Part shown: piece after piece, positions 25,896 to 42,752 of the stretch
Position numbering within the stretch: the first letter of the stretch is position 1
How the letters are laid out: every line of letters begins with the position of its first letter
Assembly (NCBI GenBank): GCA_021014325.1
Contig: CM037467.1
Location: 12,487,273-12,551,272, forward strand
Source: Plazaster borealis
Taxonomy: Eukaryota > Echinodermata > Asteroidea > Forcipulatida > Labidiasteridae
Length of the DNA stretch: 64,000 bases
Reading direction: 5' to 3'
Made by a program: the position numbers and the translations under genes
The notes under the pieces: generated by a model
The model's database searches: none
What the model saw: only the letters and a program-made list of their open reading frames with translations
What the model was told of the DNA's origin: nothing

Positions 25896-26980
25896 GCAGT
25901 CTCCCTATTTTGTCAATATCTTTATGACAAACGAAGTTGTCCTGCTGGCTAGTCACTGAAAAGTTTAAAGTCAAAACATTGCATATGTTAGTCCGGTGAT
26001 ATTAAGGTTTTGGATCTCTGACATGTCGGATTTCACTATTACTTAAAATTGCAAACAAGCGAAATACGTCTTCAATGCATTTTTGTGCACATTTTGATAC
26101 TATTAATTGATTGAATAAACATCGTTCCCTTCCAAAAGAAAAATGTGTGAATAACTGAACAAAGCGATGTTTAGTGACACCTCAGACTTGCCCTAAAAGC
26201 TTTCCTTTCTACAGCAATTATTTTTGATGCCTTTTATGTGTAATTTATTTTATAATTGATATGATAAAAAATGTGTTTTTAATCATTGTTGTAATTTTGG
26301 TTATTTAATTTCTCAAGGTGTATACGTTTTTCTAGAATATTGAACACGCATAAATGTACATGTATTGTAAAAAAGTAAAAATGTTTTAATCCAAGTTTAA
26401 TAGCAACAGTTGTGATTACAGGTTATTACACAACTGCTTCCATGCCCCTTGTCATTGCCTTGATGCCCCTTGAAATGGTCCAACAGAAATTGAAAATTTC
26501 CCTCCAAAACTGCCTCGCCCTTAACAAGAACGACTAGACCCCTTCCATTGGCCGCCATCACAGAGGTCAAATAATGGAAATGTGCTGCGTGTACTCACAA
26601 CTCTCAGCCAATGATAGGTCTTCATTACATCAAGTGAGGGCGCTGTTTGGGCCTGTAAATATCACTCAAATTTGTCTTTGCACAAAATTCAGTTGATGTA
26701 AAAGTACATTTAGCATTTCAGATTTTAAAGAGGCAAGTCCATTTTTTTCCAGGGAGAAAACTTTCCATCAGCTAATCAGATATTCTATGATGGGGAGTTT
26801 TCTTACAAGGGGCAGAAAATGGACGAATCCGTAGCTCCATTAAAATTCCTGGTTTACTGAGCACAACCAATTAAAATCATTTAAATACAATGTATACCAC
26901 TAAATTTTCCTGTTTTAACAAATATGAAATGCATTGTACCAATTCATTCATTTGTATTACTGTATTCTGCGTATATTTGG

Positions 26981-26986
26981 AATAAA
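26981..26986 (+). terminator. Candidate MRAS poly(A) signal
   Basis: AATAAA followed by a T-run and a TG/T-rich stretch, as expected for cleavage. Its use would give MRAS a 3' UTR of about 3.6 kb. A closer AATAAA at about 23483 could give a much shorter one; the sequence does not decide between them. Confidence 0.4.
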
Positions 26987-27112
26987 TGTAATTTTTTTTA
27001 AATCGTCGGCTGCATTTGTCTTTTCCTTTGAGGTAACAAAGAGTGATTCATGGTCAAAATGACGACGCTGTAACACAAAATCTGTTCACAATTCATGTTT
27101 TCCAGTACAAGA

Positions 27113-27118
27113 TTTATT
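27113..27118 (-). terminator. Candidate PDIA4 poly(A) signal
   Basis: TTTATT on the + strand reads AATAAA on the PDIA4 strand, about 800 bp past the PDIA4 stop codon. It lies about 130 bp from the candidate MRAS signal on the other strand, which suits a tail-to-tail arrangement. Confidence 0.45.
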
Positions 27119-27917
27119 AAGGCCGATTAGCAACTAAATTAATATCAATAAAACATAAATGTAAGTGTCTTGCATTAAAATGTAGAAGTTCTCGTTTTCA
27201 TTCCCTAAAGTAAATGTACAAACAAAAAAGGGGAAAAGTAGAAATTTGAAAGTCTTTGGTTGGCGAGTTTAAAAAAAACAACGATTTAAACCTGCTACCT
27301 GTATGAACTTTTTTTTCACCAGTCACCAGATGTATTTGGAAGGAATTTTTAAATCAAGTCATTTTATGCATGAATTTTCATAATAGATCATGCATAAATG
27401 TTTCAGTTAGAGACTATAATTCTTTTGTTTCAAAAACTGGCCATGAAAATCTACATCACAATGCAAGTTCTGAAATAGCTACAAAAAAAGTTGTTATGAA
27501 AGTGGAAAATAGTAAAAACAACTATCAGAAACAAAATAATATAAATTAGATTCTACAGTCACTTACCCATGGCGTTGGAGAATGTATAGGATAAAAAATG
27601 ATAAATTAATTTGATCAACCCCTGTATCCAAACATTTTGGTTAGTGCCAAATCTTTTCATGCAGCCTTGTCCCAGGTCTTTGTGAAAGAAACATTCCCAT
27701 ACATTTTAAGTGTACTCGGCAACATAAGCAAGCAGTTTAACCAACTGTGTCCAAGATTTGTGAAGAAAACTTGGCGAAAATGAGACAAGAATGGTTTTGA
27801 CAAATTAATTGTTAAGTACTTTCAAAAGCAATTAATACCAGAAACAAAATTTCAACCGGTCTAATTAAACAAAAAAAGGGATATATAGAAAATACAAATT
27901 GTGGATTACTTTTATCA

Positions 27918-30900
27918 TTAGAGTTCCTCCTTGGCTTTTGCTGATTTCAGTGTGGAAGCGTTGTCCTCAATAAATTTACTCAAGGTCTCCAGCGACCGAT
28001 CGCCGCCCTCAAACTTCATAGGGTTCTTTTTATCGTCGGCTTTTGCAAAATAGATGGTCGGGAAGCCGGTACTGCTGAAATCGCTTGGAGTGTCATTCGC
28101 CGTGGCGTCCATCTTGGCGACGACAATATTTTTGTTGTTTTTGAACTTCTTGGCAAGTTTTTTGTACACCGGCTCGAGTTTCTTGCAGTGGCCACACCAC
28201 GGGGCGTAGAGCTCGATCATGACGTCCTTTTTCTTATCGAGGACAATTGTATCAAAGGTTTTGCCGACTACAACGGTGACTGGCCCGGATTGTTTTTTCG
28301 GGACAGGCTGAGATTTAATGACTGGCTTGAGTTTATCTGCGACAAGGAAACAAAACAAAAATAAATTCATTCTCGAACTCTTACTTCCCGGATATTCAAT
28401 CCACATTACAAGGTTACGTCAACAAGCACTTTTAACAATTGAAAGAGTAGTCCTTGGTCAATATTATGTCTTGGAGACTTCAAGGATATCAAGGAGAATA
28501 CTTCCTTTGGGATTCCCAAGAACTCTCTAACCTGAAGGATATATCTTCTTATACCATGCCCGAGGGTGGGCCCCCAAATGGTCCCATACTTTGACACTTT
28601 TTCCCTCTTGTACAGAAGTACCCCCCCTAAAATCCTCTGAAGAATTCCTGAGATTCCCAGAACACATGAAGACACATAGGAGGGGTGACACCATGCCACA
28701 TATCGAGCCCCAAATGTATCTTCTCCTTGTTCCCTCCCCTGATCTCCCCAGTCATGACACTTGTGTCCTTAAGCAAGACACTTAACCATTATTGCTGCGT
28801 CCTTCGGATGGGACATAAAGCCGTTAGTCCCGTGTGTTGTGTAATGCACGTAAAAGAACCCAGTGAACTTATCGTATAGAGAAGGGGTTTGCCCCGGTGT
28901 TTCTGGTCTGCTCGGCAGCATATTGCACCACAGCACCTTGTAAACCATTACATGGTGCTCCACATACCTTGCAGGAAAAATTACTGAAGGCTTTGATACG
29001 CCCATTTGGTGTGATAAAGCGCTATATAAGAACCAAGTATTATTATTATCTCAATAGGCCACTCACCCTTCCTCCATGCCTTCAAGAAATCCCTGAGTGC
29101 ATCGGAATCGAACTCATCATCAGGATCCATCATATACTTCCTGCCATTCGAGTCAAACAAGCCGATGTTGATCTCCTCTCCGCTGTCATCCAGCCCAAGC
29201 TCCTTCAGCTGATCGGTAAATTCCTCCTCATGAGCCACGGCGAAAGCAACGTCCTTGAACTCCTTATCTTTGGCTACGGCGAGGATTTTTTGACGCCAGC
29301 GTTCAGTGGCTGTTGGTACAAACGCAGTAAATACGATTTTAATATCATCCGGTTTGGTTTTGAATGATAGATAAACGGTGCCAGCCTGCAATATGATGTC
29401 ATGTGGTGAATGCATCTACACAGTACACAGTTAGTTCTGTCTGTGCACATTGTTCCACCAAACACAACCCATGCTGTTGAATGGTTTCAGATGATTGGTC
29501 AACTCTCTAAAAAATGTATCCAAGAGTAAGACGGTAAAAAAAAACAAGACAAACATTCTGAAGGACCACTAATAGCAGGTCAAGGGAATAATGTACTTGT
29601 AAAAAAAATTCATTCAAGTTGTACTCACCTATTCTATTATCAAAAGACCAGTCCACGTCGTAATAAGCCACCAGAAGTGGTCTACCCTTGTAGCGTTTTT
29701 GCAAATTTGCCTTGGTCATCTGACCCACTAGGGGAATGTTGTTCTGAGAGTAGAAGCTCTGGATCTCAGCTGTGGTAGCATCTTCCTGAATGGGGAGACA
29801 GTTGGCAAGAGTGGAGAGTTTAGGACAAAGATATAACATGAAGTATTTTAGTGCTGGAAAGAAAGTTAACAAGTGTTGTAGTCGAGAACTGGAAGTCTGT
29901 GACTGAGACTTGGATGTCTGCGACCGAGACCAGTCTTTCTGAGACTGAGACTAATGCAACCCAAGACGGAGACCAAGCAAGACCCAAAACTGCAAAAAAA
30001 GTCGAGTCCGAGACCAGGTTTAAAGACCAACAACACTAAAGTTAATTTTTGTTCGGATCACCTTTACCCAATACAAGAAATAGATAACTCCTCAAAAAGA
30101 GCCACCTAGACCTTATTGGAAAAAGAACGGCGAACTATCATTTCATCTTGGCAGAGCTCGAGTTTTACACCAGACTGCAGGCCCGAGGCCAGTGGTTTTA
30201 GTGACCGGCCAGTAAACTGAAGACCTGACAAGTCCGGCGGTCTTGTGTTTTTCAACTAAATAACAACCTCACTGGGTACTAATATCTTACACATAAACAA
30301 ATTTTGTTCAAATGTTGACTTTGGGTCTGATAAATACCTTTCAAGTCTGTTGAGAACGAAGTATACTTAATATGAAAGACAAACGAGATAGATCTTCGCT
30401 TACATTTCTTGGTGCTTGTTCAAATAAAAAATCAAATGCATGTTAAACTGTGTCAGCAAGATTTTTTCTCATATTGAATCTGGTCTTGTAAACAAACTTC
30501 TGGTCTAATAAATATTAAGAGCTACAAGCCCTGTGGTCTTGTGGATTTTTTCCCAAAATTCAAGCCCCGATCTTGGTCAATAAACAGTATGGTATAAATA
30601 AACCTCTGAGAATGTTTGTGAAATTTTACCTTGTTGAAGACGTGTCTCTTGGGCTCGAACTTTGACTGGAAACGCTCCGGGACGAAAACGACGATGGAGT
30701 TAGGGTTGACCTTGTACTTGTTCATCAATTTGTGGTCAAAGGTGTGGCCGAAACTGTAGTCCTCTCTCAGATCATTGCCTAAAAGATAATTCAATAATAC
30801 CTTTGTAATAGATTGAACCAACTGTGGCATAACTGGCATTTGGCCTATGGACCACTGTCAAAAGAGAACACTGTAGTGTGAAGACTAGCCAGCAGCACCA

Positions 30901-33900
30901 GTAAGCGTGTCACTTCACTAGTCTGTCAGCTTCTTCACGTTCAACATTGCCATTGGTGTGGCACTTCCTATTTGAAAAATCAGTGGTTTACATAAAAATA
31001 AAATCATTACTTTCATTTATACTATTCTGGTTTATTCATTAATTAAAAGACAAATAAAAAAACAAGTAGCCAGAAGGACAAATTTGTTTAAATGTACAAA
31101 AAAGACAATATAAACAGATTTTAAGGTTGAAGTGAAACCATTAATTAGTACACAACACATTACAAACAACAATAAAAGTACATGACCAATTGCACAGAAA
31201 AAAAGAGAAAAAATCAAAATCAAATAACACAAAAGTCAATTGTCAGCAACAATAAAAAGTGGAGCAGGATATTAACCGTTTAAAAATAGTTATACAAACA
31301 AATACATCAAAGCTATTTAAAAAGTAGCAGTAATAAAAACAAGATTAAATTGAAAGCAAAGTGACGCAGTACATTGGGTGTACTATCCCCGAAGACTAGT
31401 CTCCCAGCTCACCTGCATTGAGGTATGTCTTGTACATGTCCTCTTCTCCTGTCTTAAAGAAGCCAACGATGCGAACGTCATCTAGGCCCTCTTGGAGGAA
31501 ATGTTTGAGATCTTTGGGAGAACCGAGAAGCTCAGAGCTGTCTCCTGACTGCTTCCTCATGAAGTCAACAATTCCTGTGATTTACAAAATATATATTACA
31601 GAAACTGCTGACATGGAATAGAAAATCTCTTAACTTTGTAATTAAATTCATTTTAAGTTTGTACAAACACTGCTCAATCCAGCTACCGATCCAGACACCG
31701 ATTTCACAAAACTTTACCCAACTGTGTATAAGTCCACTTGCACAACACTTATTGCACACGTTGTGCACCACTAACACAAGAAATCTTGCACACAAATGGA
31801 CTTACGCATCTGCGTAAAGTTTTGTGAAATCGGCTGCTGCTTAGGATGGGTCAGAATAGTATTCCAAATGTATCTTTGCGGTAGAAACCAACTGGGAAGA
31901 AAACAAAAATCAACAAGAACAAAAAGTACCATAGAACTGTTTTGGCACATCTTTCTGAGATGAATCTTACAGGGAGACAGGCTCAACGCAATGCCAAGAA
32001 CAGCATGAAGTTTAAATCTACCATTTATGGTCAACTACAATGTCCCCTTAATGCCCCACCAGGGATTAAGAGATTAAGATTAAGACTAGTAAGTAATCCC
32101 ACCTCTCTTTTCTCTTGGACCATTGTATTCAAACTTTTCCCCCTTCCTGAAGATGAAGAGTGTTGGGTAGCCACTCACGCCGAATCGTGATCCCAAGTCT
32201 TTCTCAACAGTAGCGTCTACTTTTGCCACCTGAATCGGCGGCCTGTCGTCTTTCAGAACACCAGCTGCTGCCTCAAGCTCTGGAGCAATTTTCTTGCAAT
32301 GGCCACACCTAGAGGTTGGGTAGAAAAACAAATAATGCTGATGCAAGTTGAATTCCAGGCACCCGCTTTGTTAATATTTTGCAAACATTTCCTGAATTTA
32401 CAGGATATGCCGAAACAGTGGAAAGTGTTCTAAACTAGGGCCCAATTTCAAAAAGATGTTAAGCAAAATAACTGCCTCACACGGAACATAAAGTTACTTA
32501 GCTAACAGGTTACCAGCCAAAATACCATGTAATGTACAGTTTGTGACTGGTTCCCTGCAAATTGTTACTAAGCAGACAAAAACGCTAAGCACCGTTTTCT
32601 GCATAAAGCTTACTGAAATTAGAGCTAAAAAAAGGCTATTATGTTATCAAGACTTCTTCAAATTGTCAGTATCATTGTTATTTAGATGGACAGAGAATAA
32701 CTCCATCAGATGCTGAGGAAAAACAGAGGACAAAACGTAAAGAGCTTTTCTAACTAAAAGGGCACTCGTCTCATGTTTCAAAGAAGAAAAAAATTTGTGA
32801 TGCTCTTTGACTTACCAAGGGGCGTAGAATTCAACCAGGATGATGTCTGCATTGTCCACAGTTTCATCAAAGTCGTCTGTGGTCAGAGTCAAGACAGCCT
32901 CTGGTGGCGGTTTCCAGTTAGGATCAGACTGTGCTTTCATGTATCGGACAATACCTGGGGAAATGTTACCGAACATTAAACAGTTAACAGTTAATGTGAC
33001 TGATACATGTAGTTCAATGAACATTCAGAACAATCATGTAGCTGTTTTATGAGTAAAAGCCTTTACAATTTCAACCAAAACACTTCATCTTTGAAACTTT
33101 CTTAAAATCATAAACTTGTTAACGTGTCACTTTATTTCCTCCTGTAAGTACCTTGTGATGAAACTTAATGATGTTTTAGAGGTTTGGATTGATATCACTT
33201 TTAAGTTTTTGGGTAAAACAAATTCTGTGCAAGTTTTACATCTCTCACAACCCAAGTGCTTTGTCTTGGAAACTTTTCATGACTTCGCCGGCGTAAGGTA
33301 ACTCAATATTCAAGGCTTTGGACTTTAGTAGGTAAGCCTTGCCTTATGTCATTGGATGATTCAGTCAGATAACACTGAATTCAGTACAACCCTCCTACTG
33401 TCCACTGTAGTTTTAAATTATATATAAATTGTGTCAGCCTGGAATATGATACAACCCGGTAAATGCATCAACACAGTAAACAGTCAACCCTCCTACTGTC
33501 TGACCATTTAATATCATCCACTGTGGTTTTAATATGATAGATAACCTATGCCAGCCTGCAATATGACATCATGTTGTGAATGCAGTCCAGTACACACAGT
33601 TGGCTCTGTGCAGAGTTGTGCCACCTTACATAACCTGGGCGGTTTGACATCTTCAGACGGTTGGTCATACTTGCTGGAAAATGGACAGGTGCAAAGAGTA
33701 GGAGGGGTAAACTTGGTTAAAAAACAGAGGAATAACTCTGGAGGATTTGAGACAAGCAATCACCGTCACATACCTCCCTCTTCTCTAGGTCCATCATAAT
33801 CAGACGCCTCTCCTTTTCTGAATACTTTAAGCGTTGGGTAACCTTGTACTTCGTATCTGGTTCCAAGGTCAGGTTCAGCTGTAGCATCCACTTTGGCTAG

Positions 33901-35495
33901 AGGAACGGGCGGCGTGGCATCTTTCAAAGTCTTAGCGGCTTTGGCGTACTCTGGGGCTAGACTTTTGCAGTGACCGCACCTGATAGTTTAAAAGAAAATG
34001 TAAAAAGAATTAACAATAATATCGTAAATTAATAGTAATAACAATATTGTTAATTTGTATAGCGCCGGTAATCTGTCAACTAAAGTTTTCAATAATGGTA
34101 GTTAATAAGGCTGAGGGCGCTTTGCGAAAGGGGCTACACAGTTCAAAATTTTGAGATTCAATGTTATCCTGACCCAGGTTCTTGTGAGAGCCAACACTTC
34201 TCCCAAAAGAGATGGCCACATGTCTGTTATCCATAAACCTACTCAGTTCTTACGTACAAAGCTTCAAATCTTACTTTCATTAAAGAACTTGATGTATTCA
34301 TCGTAGAGCATTCAAGTCATACACTTATTCTTACTTATCATTGTTTTTGTTAGTTTGGCAATAACACATCCAGAGTTTTGACACGATTTATGGGGCACAA
34401 GCTAGCGCATCGGACCGATATGCGAAAATTTCTGCCGATAAACGTGCTTTGGCGTGCTTCAGAAATGTTGGTCGAGAATGCCCCACAGTTTTGTAAAAAC
34501 CTGGGGAGAACCCAAGGGTGGGATATCTGGAGAGATGGAGACTACAACATACCAAGGTGCATAGAATTCAACCAGAATGATGTCCTCCTCCATCACCACG
34601 CTATCAAAGTTAGCCGTATTGAGAACGAGGACCCCGTCTTCTTCCTCAACCTTAGGGGCCTCCCCATCCTCCTCATCATCAGCCCATGCACTCTCATCAC
34701 CTATTGTGAAGATCTCATCATCACCATCTTCATAAACACAGACATAATTTAAAAACAAAATTTAACTCTTGCATTTAAATGTTAAGTTTGAACAAGCTGC
34801 TGTCACTAACTAAGTTAATTAAACGACAACATTACAATTTGCCATCCAATCTACTTTCTAATTCTTTGTATCCTTGGTTTGGTGGATTGGCACTTTAAAT
34901 TGACTAAATGAGGTATGAATGATTCATTGACAAGAACAAAATAAATCCAAACACAGCACAGACATGACAGATTCAACGGTTTCAACTCCCTCAACATGCT
35001 CAACATGCTCAATGGTCAAAGAGAAACATTACATTGTAACCTGGTATGGTATGCAATGGTCTGATGGTAAACATTGTGATGTATAAAATCATTGACCAGC
35101 ATGTTGACATTTTGGAGGTAGGCCTAGGCCTAAATTAAATAAAAGTTAGGCATATTTTTGCTATTAAAGAATAAGAAAACGTTCAGCAACATGAAAACAA
35201 ACATTGCACAATGTCAATGTAAATGTAAGATTAACTTTAAAATGCTACACGATATTAATTATTTGTCCCTATAAAAAATAATTATAATTTAAAATTAGGA
35301 ACATCCCTAATTTTATCCCGAAATAGATGCAACATCAAATACCATCTTCAAAACACACGTCATCATAAACAATCCAAAAAGTATAAATTTACCTGCTTCT
35401 GCCTTCGCTTCCTCTCCTTCACATAAAACAGATGGAGAAAAGACAAGTATCAGCCCAAGCAGGGCTGCAAAAAAAGAGATAGTTTTGGGCGACAT
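27918..35495 (-). CDS. PDIA4: Protein disulfide isomerase A4 (ERp72), complete ten-exon CDS
   Basis: ER-lumen oxidoreductase and chaperone that forms and rearranges disulfides. Coding exons in transcript order: 35495-35393, 34727-34553, 33979-33774, 32954-32816, 32308-32103, 31574-31413, 30778-30630, 29785-29629, 29309-29067, 28336-27918. Phases agree throughout and give 652 residues (human about 645). Order of domains: signal peptide at about 1-25 (hydrophobic core [12 protein letters not shown]), an acidic segment at about 35-65, thioredoxin domains a0 and a with CGHC at 94-97 and 209-212, redox-inactive b and b' domains at about 278-510, and domain a' with CGHC at 561-564. It ends KEEL, the ER-retrieval signal typical of ERp72. 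Two introns interrupt the Trp codon immediately before a CGHC motif, at the same place in a0 and a, consistent with ancient domain duplication. The first ATG is 35495; an in-frame GTG lies two codons upstream but no ATG does. The exon 2 acceptor has a weak polypyrimidine tract and is the least certain junction. Confidence 0.96.
28753..29050 (+). mobile_element. tRNA-derived SINE body and tail in PDIA4 intron 9
   Basis: Same body as the SINE at the window end but without the tRNA head. It ends with AAGCGCTATATAAGAACCAA and an (ATT)n tail, the usual 3' end of this family. The tail stops about 16 bp from the splice donor of PDIA4 exon 9, which is on the opposite strand. Confidence 0.85.
29356..29470. 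repeat. Repeat in PDIA4 intron 8, shared with intron 3
   Basis: GCCAGCCTGCAATATGATGT and GTGAATGCATCTACACAGTA match 33540-33625, where a second, more diverged copy precedes it from 33434. Confidence 0.7.
30170..30300. repeat. Dispersed repeat in PDIA4 intron 7, inverse of 950-1034
   Basis: Contains AGTGGTTTTAGTGACCGGCC and CCGGCGGTCTTGTGT, complementary to the copy near the start of the window. Confidence 0.55.
32438..32630. mobile_element. Degenerate MITE family B copy in PDIA4 intron 4
   Basis: Starts GGGCCCAATTTCAAAAAG and contains AGGTTACCAGCCAAAATACC; right end eroded. It lies between PDIA4 exons 4 and 5. Confidence 0.6.
33434..33625. repeat. Two copies of the intron 8 repeat in PDIA4 intron 3
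   Basis: GTCAGCCTGGAATATGATAC and GCCAGCCTGCAATATGACAT start successive units of about 107 bp. It lies about 150 bp from exon 3. Confidence 0.7.
34388..34512. mobile_element. Fragment of the CCAGGGTTCTCC MITE in PDIA4 intron 2
   Basis: GCACAAGCTAGCGCATCGGA to AACCTGGGGAGAACCC, about 40 bp from the exon 2 donor on the other strand. The centre is deleted. Confidence 0.65.
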
Positions 35496-37174
35496 CGTCA
35501 CAAAGAACGAAAAATCTCACCACTTCTTCTTACTCTCGTGTGTATTTTTGCAGATGTACAAATGCCCCATAACATCCATTCCCAAATTTATACGCGCAAA
35601 CAAAATAAATCTAGATTTTAGTTTAAAAGTGCATTTTATATCAAGTTATTATAGATCAATTATTTTAAAGATACTGTTCAAAAGGTATTCTGTGCTAAAA
35701 CAAAATATACAAAATTGGTTTTTAATAGGTGAAAATTGCATTACTTACCAGCGGATTAATAACACTTGTTGTACACTCAGCCAATCAGCTTCTGACATGT
35801 CTTGTTAAAGTCCGCTGTCGTCTGCTCCAAAAGTGCCGGAACTATTTTATGGCTGTAAAGTCTGGTGCCTTTTCACTTTTACATGATGGCTAAGTTATCT
35901 ACGTCCAGGTAAATTCAAGCCGATTCGAGCGAAAAATCGACATTTGAAACGTGTCATTTATCAGTCTGTTATGCCATGTGTTTTTTATTAAATTGTAACT
36001 CCGTAATTAAACAAATAATGAAGTGTCGAGTTTCGATTTATTGAGTCTGACCACCTCCATAGTCTGACTATTCTACAAATTCATGTCCTAAAAATTCAGA
36101 ACCAAAGTCTTTCTCGAAGCTTCCGTCCCTAGCTAGCTGCTGCCGTGCGGCTCGTCTTCGGGGGCCAAAATTAATTGTGATTTATAATATTTTAAGTAAT
36201 AAATCACAAGGGAAACTGACTCGGTAAGTTTATATTTTGCATACGATAATTGTGTAGAAATACAGCTAGGCTCTGCTGTTCATCCGATATTTTACGTTTG
36301 ACCCGACCGGGATTGGGGGGGGGGGGCAGGCTGCAGCTTGCAAAGGATGCATCAAGTGCGGCCATAAGTTTAATTGGCGGGGTCTTAAGAATTCAGAATC
36401 TGTCACAAGCAAGTCACTAATTACTGCTGTGCAATATATATCCAGTTCCTTCCTTCCATGCTCCATCATGCAATCCCTGGTGCTAGTATGAGTAATATAG
36501 TTGCATTGTATATTAAATGTGCCATTTCTACCTCCATGGTTTGTGACATAGACCCCATAATAATTGGTTGACACAGCAAGGATAGCTCATCTTGGTCTAA
36601 TCGTATTAAATCGTATTAAAACACATTAAACTCAACTGAAACATCAGACTTTCTTTTCTGATTGTTACCGATATAGGTTTTGATTATTCATTCGTCCTTG
36701 TGCTAAAAATAACGCACGATGATGTAATCGCTCTGGCTTCCCGACTGACTTGCTTTTCTCACTGTCATTCTTCTCACAGTCGACTTAAGTACGTCTTATT
36801 TGCACATCACTGAGGTAAAATATTGTCCACTTGTTTACACAGTATCCTTTCAGCCTCACTAGTTAGGAAATAACGAAAACTGCTCAGTCACCATATCAAT
36901 CTTCTTTTAGTGGATGGATTGTGGTCATAAGTAACAAAGCAGGGGATTAGAAAGTATAACTAACCAACAATTTAGAGTTAACAGCCACTCAATGTTATCA
37001 CTTTACCAAAAAATTAAGGCAATAACGGTTTATATAAAATCCCATGTTATTTTGGGGAGTCAATAAGCAATAAACCTCCTTTAGAAAAGTAAGCTCCGCC
37101 CACAAAAAACCATGACGGCATCCTTTTTACAGAAACACCGGTAGTGGCGGTGAATCCGTCAAAACGAAAAAAAT
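35496..37174. other. Divergent intergenic interval PDIA4/CDK5
   Basis: About 1.7 kb separates the two start codons. It must hold both promoters unless 5' untranslated exons lie elsewhere. CpG-containing patches appear near 35800-35860 and 36120-36165, and a long G-run at about 36316-36328. No TATA box or open reading frame could be supported. Confidence 0.6.
35781..35785. promoter_or_regulatory. CCAAT box upstream of PDIA4
   Basis: CCAAT with flanking CAGCCAATCAG, an NF-Y-type site, about 290 bp upstream of the PDIA4 start codon. PDIA4 is an ER-stress gene in vertebrates, whose ERSE is CCAAT-N9-CCACG. Here the bases nine after CCAAT are ACATG, so a canonical ERSE is not present at this site. 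Confidence 0.3.
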
Positions 37175-41035
<3,861 letters not shown>

Positions 41036-41174
41036 AACAATCAAAAACAACTATCAAAAACTGTTACCCTAAACCACCTCTAAAATCATCAAAATTCTAA
41101 GCGCGGATTTGTTTGATTTTATTGGATGCATTACTGTGTAACTGTTCCAGGAATGTAGCCACACACAGTCTCAT

Positions 41175-41285
41175 ACGTAGCTCCACAATACTTGCAGGAA
41201 AATAATGAACGTTAAAAGCGCCTTGAGCGTCACTGAGTGACGGATATGTGCGCTATATAAGAAGCCACTATTATTATTATTATTA
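41175..41285 (+). mobile_element. SINE 3' end downstream of CDK5
   Basis: Ends TGCGCTATATAAGAAGCCAC with an (ATT)n tail, matching the 3' end of the SINE in PDIA4 intron 9; the middle is shortened and diverged. It lies about 140 bp after the CDK5 stop codon, so it is probably in the CDK5 3' UTR. Confidence 0.7.
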
Positions 41286-41295
41286 GGATTGGTAC

Positions 41296-41434
41296 TTCAT
41301 GGGGGCAACCAAGGCGAGCGCCTAATTGCCTCGGTGCCTCCTGGAAATGTTCTAGTACACAGTTAAAATTTCTCATAGAAGTGCCCTGTAGTAAGGAAGA
41401 ACTGCCTCGCCCTCACAATATTGAAGTATCAGGC
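41296..41434. mobile_element. MITE family A, second subtype
   Basis: Variant interior GGGGGCAACCAAGGCGAGCG, ending ATCAGGCCTGCAA. Relatives of this subtype lie at about 11262-11400, 26435-26535, 45103-45272 and 47553-47680, each containing AATTGCCTC- or TGCCTCCA-type words. Confidence 0.6.
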
Positions 41435-42752
41435 CTGCAAACATATTATCTGTTGCTTGATAAGTGTACACAGGTGTGGTTGTTGTGTTACCAAACACTG
41501 ATGCAGGCATGTGCTTTCTAGAGATTTTTCCTGATTTCAGGATTTTCTCAAAATGTCCTGGAGCCCTCACATTTTCTTTCAGAGAAGTAATGCAGTAACC
41601 AAAAGGGAGAAAGAAATAGTCAATGTTATAGTTTTGTATTTCTGGTGAGGCACAGAGTCTGTAAACCTTCTGAATTGTAACATCTGGGAGGTTCTGGATC
41701 TAAAATAAGGGGGAACACAGGCCCAGAAGCCATTCTTTTCAGGAAATTTCACATACGTCAAATCTCATCCCTGCTGCTGAATTCCGATGGAATTACCAAA
41801 ACATTTTTTAAGCACAACCAAGGGGTTAGGTTTAATGCATTGTAAAATCTACTAAACATTGCTTCAGGCCATGTATACAAATTGCATCGGAGTTCACTGG
41901 TTTGGACCTAGAGTTTGGAAGATGAAGACACGGAGAGCAATTTGTTAATTTTGTGTGCTATTGACTGTCATTGCCAAATGCAGTAAAAAACTTTAAAACT
42001 TGATGATGTCCAGTATATACTTGTAAAGTTGTAAAGATGTAAACATTTACTATAACATATTTTAGATATTCATCCAGTGTTGTCCCCTCCCAAAACCTGT
42101 GGCACTATTGGCCATGCTCAGATTTGTCATGTGCTGCTAGCCCCATAATAAGCTTGCTTGTAGAAGACACTGAATACCAACCAATAGTTTTGGTGTATTT
42201 CACCCATGACCTTGATTGGTTACTTTCCCTTGTATGCACATGTTTGTTTTTTAAGTGGGCACCAGCTACCTCCTGAGGTTAACCAATGAAATTCATGGAC
42301 TAGCATGGCCAAAGTTTGTGATACGACAGAGACATGGGTGTTGTCTGTTTCTCATTCACTATTTTAAATACAATAGACAAAATGTTGACAAAAAACATAC
42401 GTTGGAATTTCACAATATCTTGGTTTGTGGATTGTTATCCTATAACAAATTTCATTGTCTTATAACATTTCAAGATAAAGACTCTAAACTATTTATGCTT
42501 TCAACAATAGAGGTTTAAAGTTTCAATGAAAAGAATGTTTTAGGTAACTACATCAGATAAAATGGGGGTAAAGTAACGGAACCGCACTTTCTGTCTCTTC
42601 AGGAATGCAAAAACTAGGTCAGTATCCATTTGTGGGTGATTGTAATGTATGCACCAAGTTGTTCTGTCCTTTCCTATAAGATTGATGAAATAGAATTAGC
42701 TGTTTCAAACTGCTTACCAACCAAAAGGACCTATGGTATAAATGCAAAAAAC

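Larger units (their letters stand above)
23417..27112. other. MRAS 3' region
   Basis: Probably long MRAS 3' UTR. It holds a foldback MITE, an (AATTC)n tract, two SINE copies and a family A fragment at about 26435-26535; about 25895-26430 shows no recognisable feature. Confidence 0.5.

Noticed and set aside
28897..29367. 156-residue + strand open frame
   Set aside because: Antisense to PDIA4 exon 9 plus SINE sequence; the - strand frame is the real gene.
35300..35360. Possible extra or duplicated PDIA4 exon, because GTTTTGAAGATGG here resembles the exon 2 acceptor region
   Set aside because: The reading frame does not continue as acidic PDIA4 sequence and the exon 1-exon 2 junction already keeps phase.
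35770..35830. ER stress element (ERSE) for PDIA4
   Set aside because: CCAAT is present but the spaced CCACG is not, on either strand at this place.
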